This document shows, one piece after another, positions 1 to 12,000 of a stretch of 64,000 nucleotides of DNA. The notes under the pieces were generated by a model that ran no database searches, had not been told where the DNA came from, and was given only the letters and a program-made list of their open reading frames with translations. Position numbers and translations under genes: made by a program. The stretch is from Trema orientale (Eukaryota > Streptophyta > Magnoliopsida > Rosales > Cannabaceae): NCBI GenBank assembly GCA_002914845.1, contig JXTC01000028.1:1487231-1551230 (forward strand), given 5' to 3'. Each line of letters starts with the position of its first letter. The stretch's first letter is position 1.

Positions 1-1561
1 TAAAATTAAATATGATTTTCGTAATCTTAATTGTTTTGCTGATTTCAGTGCTGATACAAATCCTGATGTAGAATTTCATGAATTTAAAGTCCTATCTAAT
101 AGTCTATCTTAGAATCTATAATTTTTGTGCATATTTTATATTGTGTGAAAAGTACTTCCAAAAAGTTTCAGATTATTTTGATTTAAGAAAAAATCTATAA
201 AAGTCTACGATTGTGCACTGGTTTTCAGTTTAACAGTTTTACTGGGTTACAAGATTTAGATTCAAAATTATGAAAAACATATTAAATATTTTTTATAAAT
301 TCCTATAATTTTTCTGGATCTTTGTTTATATGTCTTAATGAGCTATGCAAAGTTGTAGAATAAACTGAATTATATTGTTGAATATAAAATTATTTAAGCA
401 TGTCTAGTTTGTTGAATATTTGCAGATTTAGTTTTATTATGAAAATTATTATGATATTTTATGTTATAGACATTTTTTTAAACATATGAAATATGTTTCT
501 CCAGAGCAATGATATCATGTGTTAATATTTTTAATGTTTTTGCATAAATAATAAATAAATAAAATTATAAAGGATAAAGAAGAGGCACGTGGTTTCAACG
601 AGGTTGGTTGTGTGGTATTTCACTACAAAGTTTTTCTAAGGACTTGAGGTAAGTAAATCTCACCCTATGTGTTTATGTGCAAATTTATGTGCTACTATGT
701 GATGTTTTGATGATCAATATGGTATGTTATTATATGCTATGCTATTTTAGTTTGCATATTAAATATGACACGAGTATGCACAAGTATTGCATAAATTGCA
801 CAAGAGATTTGTAATTTTCAAGGAATGACTTCTAAAGTACTATGCAACCAGATTTTGTTCAAAGAAGAATGTTTTTATTAAAGTGTGTGTTAAGTTCTTG
901 AAAGGAGTATGAGCACCTGACTGAATGACCTACAGTCACCATGTTAAGAATGAATGTTTAAACTGCGATGCTAGCCATTGTAGTATGATAGCTATATGGG
1001 ATCCGAATAGCTACAAGGTCATATGCTTGTCATGACACCATGTTTATGGCTCATCACTTCTGATAGACTTGGCATTACACTATGTTGAGCTCAAATATGA
1101 AAAGTTTTATGAAAAGATAACGTTTATGATTAAGATGTTTTTCAAAAGAGGGGTTGCATAGTTATGATTCTTAAAATGCATTATTCATAAAACACGACAT
1201 TCATTACATGCATGAGATTTACTTACTGGGCGCAAGCTCATCCCATTCTTTTAAAATTTTCAGATGAGCAATAGATTATTGGAGGTTGGCTGGCGGCAGC
1301 GGTGGAGTTCCAAATGGCACTAGGACTTTTTTTAATCGACTTTAAGTTTTGTTTTCTTGTGTTTGGCTTTTGGATTAAAAATTTAGTATTTTTATTTCAT
1401 AGATTACTTGAGTATTAGGTTTTGTTTCCGGATGTTTTAATGAGAGGTTATTTTTCAGTGTAAATATTCTTTTAGTTTTAAAAAAAAAAATTATGACCGG
1501 ATTTTCCCGCTTTTATGCTATAAGATGAGTATAGAAATTTAACATTTTCTAGGGTGTTACA
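1..1561 (+). mobile_element. Right part of a Ty3/Gypsy-type LTR (solo LTR or 3' LTR, cut by window edge)
   Basis: The segment ends at 1561 in GGGTGTTACA, the usual 3' terminus of many plant Gypsy (Del/Tekay-like) LTRs, whose 5' ends read TGTAACACCC. Inside, around 1210-1330, there is a typical late-LTR block: a TTACTGGGC-containing stretch, a pyrimidine tract, then TTTTCAGATGAG and a short GC-rich patch. The rest is AT-rich and non-coding. The left edge lies outside the window, so the total length and any target-site duplication cannot be judged. The assignment rests on terminus and layout only, with no coding domain to confirm it. Confidence 0.5.
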
Positions 1562-1960
1562 TTACTAGTTATTGGTTACTACCAATCTAGGTACCTTATT
1601 GATCTGATAACCGGTTACTCTGGTTACTAATAACCAGATCAGTTATTGATTGTCCTAATTATTATGGTTACAAGTAGTAGGTTTCTGGTTTCTCTGGTAA
1701 CTAGTTTCATTGTTGTGACTGGTAATCCGATTAGTTACCAACCTGGTTACTAGTAACTAGTAACTTAAAATACATGTTACTTTAACAAAATGATTACTAG
1801 TTACTTGACCAGGTACAAAACTAGTCACCAGATGGTTTATCAATTTGTTACCAGTAATCAAATTATAACTAGTTAACGAAATGGTTACTAGTGACCACAC
1901 AAGCTAAAACACCAGTTACCATATGGGTGATTGGTACCTAGTAACCAGTCCTTACATAGT
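1562..1960. repeat. Cluster of degenerate palindromic GGTTACTAGTAACC-type motifs
   Basis: About 400 bp are dominated by short variants of GGTTAC, CTAGTAAC and TTACCAG in both orientations (for example near 1570, 1610, 1625, 1745, 1790, 1890 and 1940). Spacing is irregular at about 15-50 bp, so this is not a clean tandem satellite. It begins immediately after the LTR end. It could be the subterminal repeat region of an unrecognised DNA transposon or a decayed satellite. No flanking terminal inverted repeats were identified. Confidence 0.55.
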
Positions 1961-3244
1961 AGTAATCTTTATCTTATATAGATCCTCTGTCTTCGAACTT
2001 TTACTTAAAGATTTGAACACAAATGTACACAACAATAGTTTATGCATAGTGCATATAAATGCTATTAATATGATAATATAAACACATAGGAATAAGAAAG
2101 TCCCAAATGTAATAGGAGAATTTGATTTTACATAATTCTAGAAATCTATATACCATTCAAATACATACAACATTAATTTTCTAGCCACTGGAGTAAAACA
2201 ATTACGTCAGTAAATCACTATCAAACGTTATAACTTAATTAAACTTTTGACTAACTAGTGAATAATAATACATAATGTTAATCTGCAAACGAGAAACCAA
2301 AAAATGCGAAAAAATAAACAGTAGAGAGGACATATTAAAGAAAACCAGAATGAGATTGAAAAAAAAAGAATACATCTTAAACTCGTTCAAGCCAATAATT
2401 CAACATTTTCTCAAGCCTGCAATATAAAATCATGTTATTCTTAGACATTGTGAATATATTCCAGTAGTAAAAAAATTTAGACGACTTAAAACAAAAAAGT
2501 ATAAATAAATGGTGCACAAGGATACATATTTGTAGCCTATCCCTTATCTTGTGAAATTCAAAAAAAAAAGAAAGAAATTTATACACAATAGAGAAATCGG
2601 AACCAAAGATGATCCATTAAAGATATAAATCTGTCCATATTTCAATGAACTTCTCATATTATACAGCCCCTAAACAGAGTTCGGGTACCAAGTTAAGGAG
2701 TGGGTTTCTTTAAAATATGTCGATTACAACTACTAGACAAATTCCTATGCAAAATAATTGTTGCAAAATAAAAACTTTTAAGATAAAGTACTAATCCCAG
2801 TATATATATTTAATTCATTTGAGTTTGTTTGTCTTGCAAAATTCATTTATGAAGAGGTTCATGAGCAGAAACCAAAAGCAAAGCTAAGCAAATAGCCATC
2901 AGTAATGAGAGAGCTTAGATATCTAATGCCCAAAAGAAAAGAAAAATAATAAAATCACTCACCACAATATCAGTTTAGACCACAAATAGCTTAATAGTTA
3001 ACTATTTCCTACTAAGAAAGAAACTAACAACATACTGAAAATCATCAACTAGTAACCTATATTAGTAAAAGAAAAACGACTAAATAGTACTTGAATCCTA
3101 AAAGACTCAGGCCTGCATTCACAAATTAACAAAAACAAAAATTCAAAATCAACAAATACAGTTCAAAAATTAAATGAAAATGAAAAATGTCAAGAAAAGA
3201 AAAAAAGGAGAAAAAAGGCAGCCACATGCTACTCCTGTACTTAC
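1961..3244. other. Unassigned AT-rich DNA
   Basis: I see no coding region or recognisable element here. Short open frames are uninterpretable in this base composition. On the minus strand, the part from 3244 downward is T-rich like a plant intron and has an acceptor-like TGAATGCAG near 3111-3120, which is relevant only if the exon suggested at 3245-3420 is real. Confidence 0.5.
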
Positions 3245-3420
3245 CTATAAGTCGCCAAAATTGAAACCACTACTGAATGTATTGCTGACATCGAAGCTGG
3301 ATTCTCTAGATTCTCTTCCTCTCCTTGAACGCCGAGAGATATACTCTACAAAAGGTGTTGATAGTAGAAGAAATGAGGTCGGCGACCACGAGAATGGAGT
3401 AAGGTCTCTCAAATCTTAAA
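3245..3420 (-). other. Possible exon with a 5' splice site (weak)
   Basis: Reading the minus strand, this stretch is less AT-rich than its surroundings. It ends at a good donor (TATAG followed by GTAAGTAC, junction near 3244/3245), and a T-rich intron-like segment follows. There is one ATG near 3290 that stays open up to the donor. The plus strand carries an 81-codon frame over the same bases that is lysine-rich and resembles nothing I know. This could be a 5' exon of an undetected gene, a gene fragment carried by a transposon, or chance. Confidence 0.18.
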
Positions 3421-4280
3421 GAGAAGAAAGGAAAATAGGGGAAAAAAGAAAATGTGATATATTTCGAAAAACTATCGTATCAAAATTTATAAAACTTACG
3501 TACCGTATCCTTGTTATTAATTTTGAAAACTCCGTGTATCCACTAATTTCTCCAATTAGCACTAGTACGATTTTTAGGCCTAGGATTGTTAAAATACGGC
3601 CAGTCCTTATATACTTTATTTTTATACGGTCTTTGTTTAGTTTTATATGTTACGTACAATATTCTTTAATTTTTTTTAAAAACTATTTAACACGAGTAGA
3701 AAAGAAGCTATAAAATTAGCTTGTCAACTTGCTGACGCACTGATGTCATCTGTTAGCCACTAACATGCCCCTTTATCTTTTTTTCTTTTTTTTTTTTATT
3801 TCTTTATTTTTCTAATTTTACATTTTTGATGAATTTTTTTCAAGTTTCTTTTCTTTTGTCTTTTTATTCCTTTTTAATTAAACTTTTTAATATAATAATT
3901 AGTTATTTTCTCTTTTCTTTTTCTTATTTTATTATAAGTTACCATTTCTATTTTGTAATTATTTTTCTTTCTTTTTTTTCATTCTTGGTTTCTTTTTATA
4001 ATAATTTTTATTTTCTCTTTCTCTCTTTTCACTTTTTTTTTTTTAAATTACATTTTCTTACGAAACTTTTTCTAAATAAATTTTCATTAATTCTTTTTTT
4101 TTAATATTTAAAGGAAACAAAAAAAACCATTTCTAGGACAAAATTGATTTAAAAAATAAGATAAAATAAAATTTAAGCAACAAAAGATAATAATGATTAT
4201 GTGATTATAAGTATCTATTTTAGTTATTAGGTTCTTGTGTTAATAATCCTAAGGAAGCTAATTGTTTCTTAATTAAAAGA
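3421..4280. other. AT-rich spacer with a long pyrimidine (T/C) tract
   Basis: From about 3776 to 4105 the plus strand is almost purely T with scattered C. It creates an apparent 92-codon open frame rich in Phe, Leu and Ser that I do not believe is coding. The remainder is plain AT-rich DNA. Confidence 0.6.
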
Positions 4281-5270
4281 GAAAAAAAAAGTACGAGATT
4301 ACTATTGGTATCTTACCTGTTTACCTATGGTATCAGAGAAATAGGACAGAGAACTACGTATAAGACATTAAAAAAGGAACGGAGCTATTGTAGGTATCAT
4401 ATCTGATAACCTATGGTAATATATCCAGATATATATATAGTGTTCTACTTGGTTACTAATGGTGTCCGAAAAAATAAAAGGAGAATTAGGCATTCTTAAT
4501 TGAAAAAATAAAATAAAGTATGAAGTTACAGCAAGTATCTTGGTAGGATATCTATGGTATCATAAAAATGGGAAGGAAAATTGGGTATTTTTCATTTAAA
4601 AAAAAAAGATATCATATTAGGTTACCATAAGTATTATACCACGTTACTATTGATATTATATAATGGGAAGTTAGCATGTTTGCATAAATATCTTAGCATG
4701 TTACTGATAATATTTGATAAATTAGAAAAGAAGTCAACTGTCTCTTAAAAGAGAAAAAACAAGAAAGGTGCGAGGTTACTATACATATCTTACCTATTTA
4801 CCTATTAGATCAGGGAAACAGGATAGAGAATAACACATTTTTTATTATTAAAAAAATAGAGTTTTTATAAGTATTCTATCCGATTACTTATAGTATGATG
4901 CCGGAATATTTTTGGTATCTTACTTGGTTATCTATAGTATTTCAAGAAATGAGAATTATGCACTTTTTATTATTTAAAAAAATATAGATTTATTATACGT
5001 ATCCAACATGATTACCAATAGTATCATACTCCGAAACTTATGGTATCCTACTTAATTACCTATGGCATCCAGGGAAACGAACAGAGAATTGGGCAGTTCC
5101 TAATTGAAAAAGTAAAATAAAGTATGGAGTTACCACAAGTATCTTGGTAGGATATCTACGATATCATAAAAATGAGAAGGGAAATTAGGTGTTCTTTATT
5201 GCAAAAAAAAAAAAAAAGAAATAGATATCTTATTAAGTTATCATCATTATCATACTATATTATTATTAGT
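4281..5270. repeat. Degenerate direct repeats built on GTTACC-TATGGTATC
   Basis: Several phrases recur. One containing 'cgag[a/g]ttactat' plus 'tatcttacct' occurs at 4293 and 4770. A second containing 'aaaataaagtatg[a/g]agtta' plus 'tcttggtaggatatcta' occurs at 4505 and 5108, offset about 603. A third, 'ggtatc-ttacctatgg', occurs many times. The copies are scrambled and separated by A-rich linkers, so this is a duplicated, decayed block rather than a fresh tandem array. The family is unknown to me. It shares the GTTAC theme with the cluster at 1562-1960. Confidence 0.5.
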
Positions 5271-6639
5271 AATGTTAGAAATTATTAAAAGAATATTTGG
5301 TCGTGCTACTAAGAATTTATAATCAAAAGAATCTAAAAATAATCACTCGTAGAAAAAAAAATGAAAGGAACTACAAAGATTTAAAAAAATTAAGAAATAA
5401 ATTATAGCAATCTTATGATATACAGTTGTGTTAAGTCTCCTAGATCCTAGCCAGTACTATGGGTCCCACTCTCCTTCTTATCCCAAAGGGGGGTCTAACC
5501 ACAACCACACACCCCACCATAAACTCAAACTAGGTCCATATTTTTTAAGTTCTTTTACGCTAGATCGTAATTTAATAAGGTTTTAACTTATTTTTTAAAA
5601 GTCGTGTACTTTTTACAGTATGTGTCTAATAAATTCTATTTAAATACCCATGATCTTCCCAGAATATATCCGATATGAGACTTAGAGCATTATAGTGATA
5701 TTTTTTTATGTAGATTTGGAATTTTCCAAAAGATTTTAAAATCTGGATTTTTTTTTTAATTTTACTATATAAAGTCATATTTCCTCAATATTAAGACTGG
5801 AGATTGGTTCTAATACTATCAGTCATTAAGGGATACACAATAACGGGTTCAAACCTCCCACACTACAACAAATTTCCTATGTGACTTATAAGTTTTTACA
5901 TATATACAAGTATAGCTAGTATTGTGCCTTTAACACATATCTAACATGTGCTATAAATATCATAAACGATAAATATATAATACACATATCTAGGGGGTGT
6001 TTGGCAGCCGGACAAGAGAAAGGGATTAGACTATTTAGTCTCACCCCATGTTTGGTATAAGTAAAGTGAAGGATAATTTAGTGCGTACTATGGCTTATTT
6101 AAGAGCGTTGGAATGGGATATATTTGTCCTCTAAAAAACTTAGATTAAAATAATCCCTTCCACTTTCCAATGTTTCAAGAAATGTGGCGCCTACTTTATA
6201 ATTACTTTTCATATTTTTGTCACATCTTATGTAGGCTCACATTATTTTTATATACTTAATTTACCACATATTCAAAATAATGTGGATCCCATATCTATTT
6301 ATTTTATCATTTTATACTTAGATCATGTTTGGTAGGTAGAACAGAATGGATAAAAATGGTAATAAGAATTGCAATAAAGTGGAATTAGAATAGGAATAGA
6401 CATAGTATTCTATTGTTTGATTGATTTAGTAGAATAAAATAGAATAAGTATTATACTAACTAAAATACCCTTACTTTTAAGTATCTTAGTAGGAAAAAAG
6501 GTAAAATAATATTTTAAAAATAAAAATAAAATTTTAGAATCATAATTACATAGCTTTTTGGGTGGAATTATTCTCAGTTGCAAGCTCATCTTGTATTTGA
6601 AAGTGAGCTGTAAAAGTAACAAAGTTATTTGTATGATCA
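5271..6639. other. Unassigned DNA with MITE-like edges
   Basis: Two phrases resemble one end of Tourist/hAT-like MITEs, near 5995-6015 (GGGGGTGTTTGGCAGCC) and near 6325-6340 (ATCATGTTTGGTAGG), but I could not find matching opposite ends. A CACTACAACAAATTT string at about 5865 resembles a CACTA terminus but has no convincing partner. No coding region is evident. Confidence 0.35.
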
Positions 6640-7680
6640 ATTTAGTCACCATCACTTGGGGTAGCCTCATCTTTGATCTTAATCCAAGGTGCAACCACTG
6701 CTCCACACTTCTTCTTAAGAGTATTTTTCACATTAAGTTTGAATGTGTCCAAAACCTTCACATTCTTGACATTGGATGTCTTTAATGTTCTTCTCATTCT
6801 CCTTGGTTTACTTTTGAAGATTGTTAGAATGAGGAAATCGATTTGTATGCCCTCTTTGATTTTCTTGCTTAGGCTTCTCACTTGGTTTCCTCTCTTATTG
6901 TTTCTTTGAAAAAATTCAACAAAATTTTTGGTCAGCAAGTCAATCTTTTCTTTACAAAGACTTTCAAGTTACTCGGTTGAAAATTGATCAACACTTTGGA
7001 TGTGTTTCAAAGATAAACTAGTAGCAAGTTTGTCCTTGTTCCATCTTTGTAAGTTAATCTCACAGATCTGCAATGATCTGATCAATTCATCCAGGTCCAA
7101 TATCTCAACATCCCTATATTCCTCAATAGAAGTAACTTTAGCTTTGAACCATTTAGGAATGGAACATTGCACATTCCTGACAAGTTTAGCATCAGAATAA
7201 ATCTCACCCAAGGCATAAGATTCATTAGCAACGTCACAAATACGAGCATGAAAACCAGACATGGTTTCATCATCATGCATAACAAGATTTTAAACTCGGT
7301 TTTAATCCTCCTAAGTCTAGATTTCTTAACAGTTTGAGTCCTTTATTTTTTATTTGAAGCTTATCTAATGTTTCTTTAGCAATCGCACAATTTGCAATGA
7401 CTTTGATTTGATTAGGAGATACGACATTAAAAATTGCATGAATAGCCTTATAATTGCAATTAGTCATTTCAAGTTCAGTATTATACTATTTGTCAATAAG
7501 TTTAGGAGAAGAAATATCTCTTTTGGTAACCATAAGAGATGACTAACCATTAGTTACCAAAAGCCATACCCATTCATCAATAGCTTTCAAGAAGGCACGC
7601 ATTATTCTTGCTTTCCAATATGGGTAATTAGTGTCATCTAACATAGATGGTCTAGTTGCAGATCCTCCTTATGAAATATG
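6640..7680 (-). pseudogene. Copia-type gag (UBN2) remnant
   Basis: Reading the minus strand from about 7670, the N-terminal gag motif appears first (TNYPYWKAR, then MRAFLKAIDE..VW). The UBN2 core follows at 7280-6969 (SGFHARICDVANE, VRNVQCSIPKWFKAKV, DLDELIRSLQICE). A decayed zinc-knuckle region follows at 6938-6642, where the expected Cys positions are mostly lost and KLNVKNTLKKK stands where 'C..LKKQ' is usual. Stops and frameshifts break it (for example a stop just after VWLLVTNG). No protease, integrase or reverse transcriptase follows, so only the 5' end of the element survives. The upstream PBS and LTR-like sequence on the same strand support the call. Confidence 0.75.
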
Positions 7681-7816
7681 TCCATAGAAGTATCTGAAAT
7701 AACAAAAGAACAAACATACCCAAACCAACAACAAGAGAAAATACAATCTAGACAAAAAAAAATCAGCAAGTAATCAACAAGAAAAACAAGGATCTAGCTA
7801 GAATAAATTATCAACT

Positions 7817-7832
7817 CTTGCTTTGATACCAA
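7817..7832 (-). other. Primer binding site (initiator tRNA-Met type) of the gag remnant
   Basis: The minus strand reads TTGGTATCAAAGCAAG, close to the usual plant tRNA-iMet complement TGGTATCAGAGC. It sits about 150 bases upstream of the gag remnant on the same strand, as expected next to a 5' LTR. Confidence 0.65.
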
Positions 7833-8730
7833 TTTTGAATTTTAAGGGTCCCAATTTAAGTTGATTACTAACTATAAATGTCAATTAAACCAATTAGTGC
7901 AATTAAGGCCACATTTGAACAAGTAAAAGCATGAAAAAGCAAAGATTAACACCAAAGATTTTTACTTAGTTCACTAAAATTTCGCTTAGTCTACGTTCAA
8001 GGGACTATGTCCAGATAGATTAAATCCACTAAATAAAAAAATAAGGTCAGATTACAAATAACTGAAATTACAACCAAAAACAGAAACTCTCTTTCTACTT
8101 GTCGAATACCAAAGTTAATCTTCCTTCCTTGAGTAGATCTGAGTTCACCTAGTTTCTTACTATGTTTTGATCTAGTTAGGCTCTCCCTAACTCTAGTCTG
8201 GCCAGCCAAGAATCCCTCTTAGCTCATACAGCTCGAAATCCCTTTAAGCATGAATAAGATAATCCATTTCTTATTAGGAGCTTGAATCCCCAAGCTCAAG
8301 AATAGAATAGGTGAAGAATGCTTCAAATATCTCTTGCACTCAACACACATCCTCTCTTCATTTCTGGATTTGGAAAATTCACTACTAGAAGAGCTAAAGG
8401 TTGAAGAAGCACGATATAGGTCTTTAAATCCGAAAAAGAAAGCTCCACTAGCAGTACAAATGGCAAAAACACGGTTATATGCTCAAGGTTATGTGGTCAT
8501 TCTCAGAGTACTCACTCTGCACTTGAGGAGTGATCACTTTTTTTTAAAAAAAAAAAAAAATCAATGGTTAAAAAGCAACACTTAGAGTGCTCACTCGTTA
8601 CTTGAGGAGTGACTACTTTTGCAACAGACTCAATGATTATAAAGTGACAATCTGAGTATTCACTCTTTAATACATAGTGAACACTCTCCTTCAAAAAGAC
8701 TTTATAAAAATTCTCGATGGTATTCATTTA
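7833..8730 (-). mobile_element. Probable 5' LTR of the Copia gag remnant
   Basis: This is non-coding DNA directly upstream of the PBS on the minus strand, where the 5' LTR must lie. It includes a block near 7960-8010 of the kind seen in Copia LTRs. Its outer edge is not defined. The far part, 8502-8690, contains an imperfect direct repeat: AGAGTACTCACTCTGCACTT... at 8505 and AGAGTGCTCACTCGTTACTT... at 8584, about 79 bases apart, with a third weaker copy near 8651. Confidence 0.4.
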
Positions 8731-9289
8731 GATATTAGAGCTGATTGGTCTAGCTTGAGGGCTTGTTCGTCCTCTTAGTTTCATATAAGATTATTGTATG
8801 TTTCGTCCTTTTTCTATAATTATTTAGCCATGTTATTCAATACTTATAAGTTGATCTATGAAAGAAATTCATTTACACCTAAAGACTTTGTGCATGTAAT
8901 GGCCTTTGTAAGACTGTAAGTGGAGATTTTATTTAAATCTAACGGTTTTAGTTTTCAACACTTATGCTTATGAGTGATTTTAAGGCTTTGGAAAATTAAC
9001 TCACAAATAATCTTATGAACATCCTAAGGATGTCATTTTCTACCACTATTTGTTATTTTTCAAAAGAAAGTTATATTTCTATAACAAAACCCTGGTACTA
9101 TCCCTCTTCACTGGAAAAAGTACTATCTAAGCCCGTTTTGTGGGGAGATCTGTTGAGACCTATCCATCGAATGTGAGGCATACGGACCATAATCCTTGGA
9201 ATCCACTTGGTCTTCATCTAAACACTCCGAAGCATTTCATTTCTGAGTAGCCAAGCTGCATGAATCCTATTTATTCTCAACGGATTTCA
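8731..9289. other. Unassigned DNA
   Basis: No coding frame, terminal repeat or family signature was recognised. It may belong to the body of the CACTA-type element whose right end is at 9494. Confidence 0.4.
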
Positions 9290-9494
9290 CACCCACATCC
9301 ACCGATGGTCCAAGAGAAGTAGATCCAAATTTTGATACAAGCGACGTGGTAGCTTCCATACCATGTCACTTATAAAGCGATGTGGTATTATGGGGACCTA
9401 CTATATCATCCGTTTTTATGTTACTTATGAAGCGACATGATTTTTTTACCATGTTGTCCTATAAACGACGTGAAAAATAGTTTCCGTAATAGTG
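9290..9494 (-). mobile_element. Terminal fragment of a CACTA (En/Spm)-type transposon
   Basis: The segment ends at 9494 with a sequence whose reverse complement is CACTATTACGGAAACT, a CACTA-type terminus. Inside it a subterminal motif recurs: GCGACGTGGT, GCGATGTGGT, GCGACATGA and ACGACGTGA near 9340, 9376, 9432 and 9465. Such short repeated motifs near the end are typical of En/Spm elements. The opposite end was not found; the CACTACAAC string at 5865 differs in sequence and its adjoining bases do not match. Confidence 0.5.
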
Positions 9495-11611
9495 TTAGCC
9501 GGATCAGCATGTATAGTTGCATCTTCAAAGTCGTCAGTCACAACAGTAACCATAGTACCCGGTCCTTGAGAATGGACGACTTGAAGGACTTATCTTATAA
9601 CAGTTACGTAACAATATCTTGGCTATTATAAAGCAACTAAATCTAAATACTCACACTAGGCCACATGGTATGCTAAAAAGCCAAAGTCCTTGACAAAGGT
9701 AAGCCATGAATTTCACTTGTTTGAAGTGAACTTACTGTGTCGATAATGGGCTATTCGTTGCTTAAAAAAAAAAAAAAAAAGTACGAAACCTTTTCACTAA
9801 TTTTATAAAATCATCTAGGAAATTTTTACTAATGAAATCCTAGTCTACCACTGACTCGGCCTCGCATCGTGACAAAATATACGAATAATAAATCAATCTT
9901 AACCGATATCATTCCAAAAAAATTAAAAATAAAATGAATCCTAAGCGATGGATTTTCCATTTGTCCTATATCACCATAGAATCTCACATCAAATATTTAT
10001 TTTAGCATGACCCAACATTAAACAAAGATAAAACAGAATAAGTGAGTGACTAAAAATACTCAAACAGTATTCTTTTCCAAGTAACTACTACCTCTCGCTG
10101 CTTATACATACATATGCGGATTGGACGAGCCATCAATCGCTTTTCAACTATAGTAAGTGGTACTACATATTTTTCGGGTCCTAATAAACTTTTTAATTAT
10201 ATGTAAAACTTCATAACCAACAAAGCGGGTAGCATTGACTTAGCCAGGATTTTCTAGCAGTAGAGGTTATTTTCTCTTTTTTCTTTTTACACAGTGGCCA
10301 AATTACAATAAACTTTAAATCAAAATTAATAAAAAAAATTGCAAGTATGCTTAGTATTTTTTTTAAAAGAGATACAAATAAATCAACAATATTAGTCATA
10401 AAAAGACATAAATAATCATAAAAGAGGAAGAAAGAGTAATGCTACACCAAAATAAATAAATAAAATAATTCTCTCGACAAAACAATGATAGTACAATACT
10501 CGTAAAAAAAATATAAAACAATTCTAAAAGTCAACAATATAATAAGACATCTATTAAAAAAATAATATAATAAGACAAAAATAATAAAAAAACAGGTTTT
10601 ATAGGGCTATTAATATTGAGATGAGCTTGCACTAAGATGAAAATAATTTTTTTTGTGGGAACTAATAATGTTATTTATTTTAATTTATTGTGGAGACTAA
10701 TTAGAGTCTATAAATTAATTTTATACCAAATATATATTACTTAGAAAAAGAATTAAAATATTGAGTGGGGGCTAGAGCCCCCACCAGGCCTTAATTGGCT
10801 TCATGGCTGGCGGTCGGGAAAGAAATTTTCCTAAAAAAAAAAAAAAAGAAAATAGAACAAATTTACTCTCACGTGAGGAGCTCTGAAAAAAAAAAAAAAA
10901 ACAAGTAATATATATAATTAACTATTCTACGTACATAGTCTTAATTAAGCGCCCTTAAATGAGCTCATAATTTGCAATAATAACAATAATTGAAAAGAAA
11001 AATTCTGTAACGAAAAAGATTAGTCACAAAAAAAGTCCCATGACTATATTGTCATTAATATTTTTAGTTACAAACAGCAAGAAAGACATAAAAATTTATG
11101 CAAACTCAATTTATCACCATATATATACCATTCCAGTATGTATTTTCTTTTTATTTGTTTTGCACAATTAAAATTTATCACATACTTTTTTTTTTAGGGT
11201 AAAGGGTAAAAAATGAAGAGAGAAAAACATTAAATAGTGTATATTTATTTATTTTTTTCTAACTTCTCAAATTATAGTAACAATTAGATGATCCAATGGG
11301 TAGAAAAAAAAAAAAAAAAAACCTATAGATAGGTAAAAACAAATACCTAGTGAATTATGGCGATATACATATATATATATGTATATATAAGTTAGATAGT
11401 ACTTATATCGCGTTTTCAATTTCATTTGTGAATGATGGATTACCGGTGAAGGTGTACTCTTCCTTCACTAGTTATGCAAACTCGAGAAAGAGATATGAAT
11501 TATAACCTCCGCTAAACTATCGTAATGAAAAGCATGCACATATTAGTAACAAATTAGGATTAAGAGTTACTTTTTCGCACAAAATTTGTTTAAGAAAGAA
11601 AAGAATAAAAT
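9495..11611. other. Unassigned AT-rich DNA with homopolymer runs
   Basis: I see no coding region. A perfect hairpin is present at 10765-10784 (9-bp stem GTGGGGGCT, 2-base loop). It lies near a 'CCACCAGGCC' phrase, and GACTTAGCCAGGATTTT lies near 10228; together these resemble the ends of a known type of plant repeat whose edges read 'GCCAGGA...CCCCCAC', but I could not delimit an element. Poly-A runs occur near 9762, 10828, 10885 and 11305. Confidence 0.4.
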
Positions 11612-11614
11612 TTA

Positions 11615-11997
11615 GGCTATGTTTGATAGGAGGAACATGGGTGGGAGGAGAGGTGGAATCACTTATTTCATAGGAGATATTGAGGAATGGAGAAGACAAA
11701 TGGAAGGTTAAAAATCCCCTCAGGCCCACCATTTTAAGCCCCCACTAATGGAAAGATTTGTCTTCTTCCTTGTCTTTTTATGTACAATGACATATATGCC
11801 TTACAAAAAGATATTATAAAATAATTAAATAATAGATAATATATTAATTTGACAAATAAATACTCATTATCTTTCGCACTCTCCATCCTTCCTACCGAAA
11901 CTTAAGAGATTGTAACTCTTCTCTCCTTCGTTCGTATTTTTTCTCCTTTCTAAACTCCCATCCATCCTACTCTCACTCTTTTTTGCCAAACATAGTG
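11615..11997. mobile_element. Tourist-like (PIF/Harbinger-type) MITE, 383 bp
   Basis: The left end reads GGCTATGTTTGATAGGAGG. The reverse complement of the right end reads CACTATGTTTGGCAAAA, so the terminal inverted repeats match at about 10 of the first 12 bases. The element is flanked by direct TTA on both sides (11612-11614 and 11998-12000), which is the PIF/Harbinger target duplication. There is no coding capacity. Size, TIR style and TSD all fit a Tourist-like MITE. Confidence 0.7.
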
Positions 11998-12000
11998 TTA

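Noticed and set aside
3826..4104. 92-codon Phe/Leu-rich open frame
   Set aside because: It lies in a pyrimidine tract; a T-rich sequence automatically lacks stops in this frame and there is no recognisable domain.
5805..5862. tRNA-derived SINE suggested by a B-box-like GGGTTCAAACC
   Set aside because: No convincing A box at the right spacing and no poly-A or TSD; the match is too short.
5865..9494. Pairing CACTACAACAAATTT at 5865 with the CACTA-type end at 9494 as one 3.6-kb element
   Set aside because: Terminal sequences differ after CACTA and the adjacent 3-base flanks (CCA and TTA) do not match.
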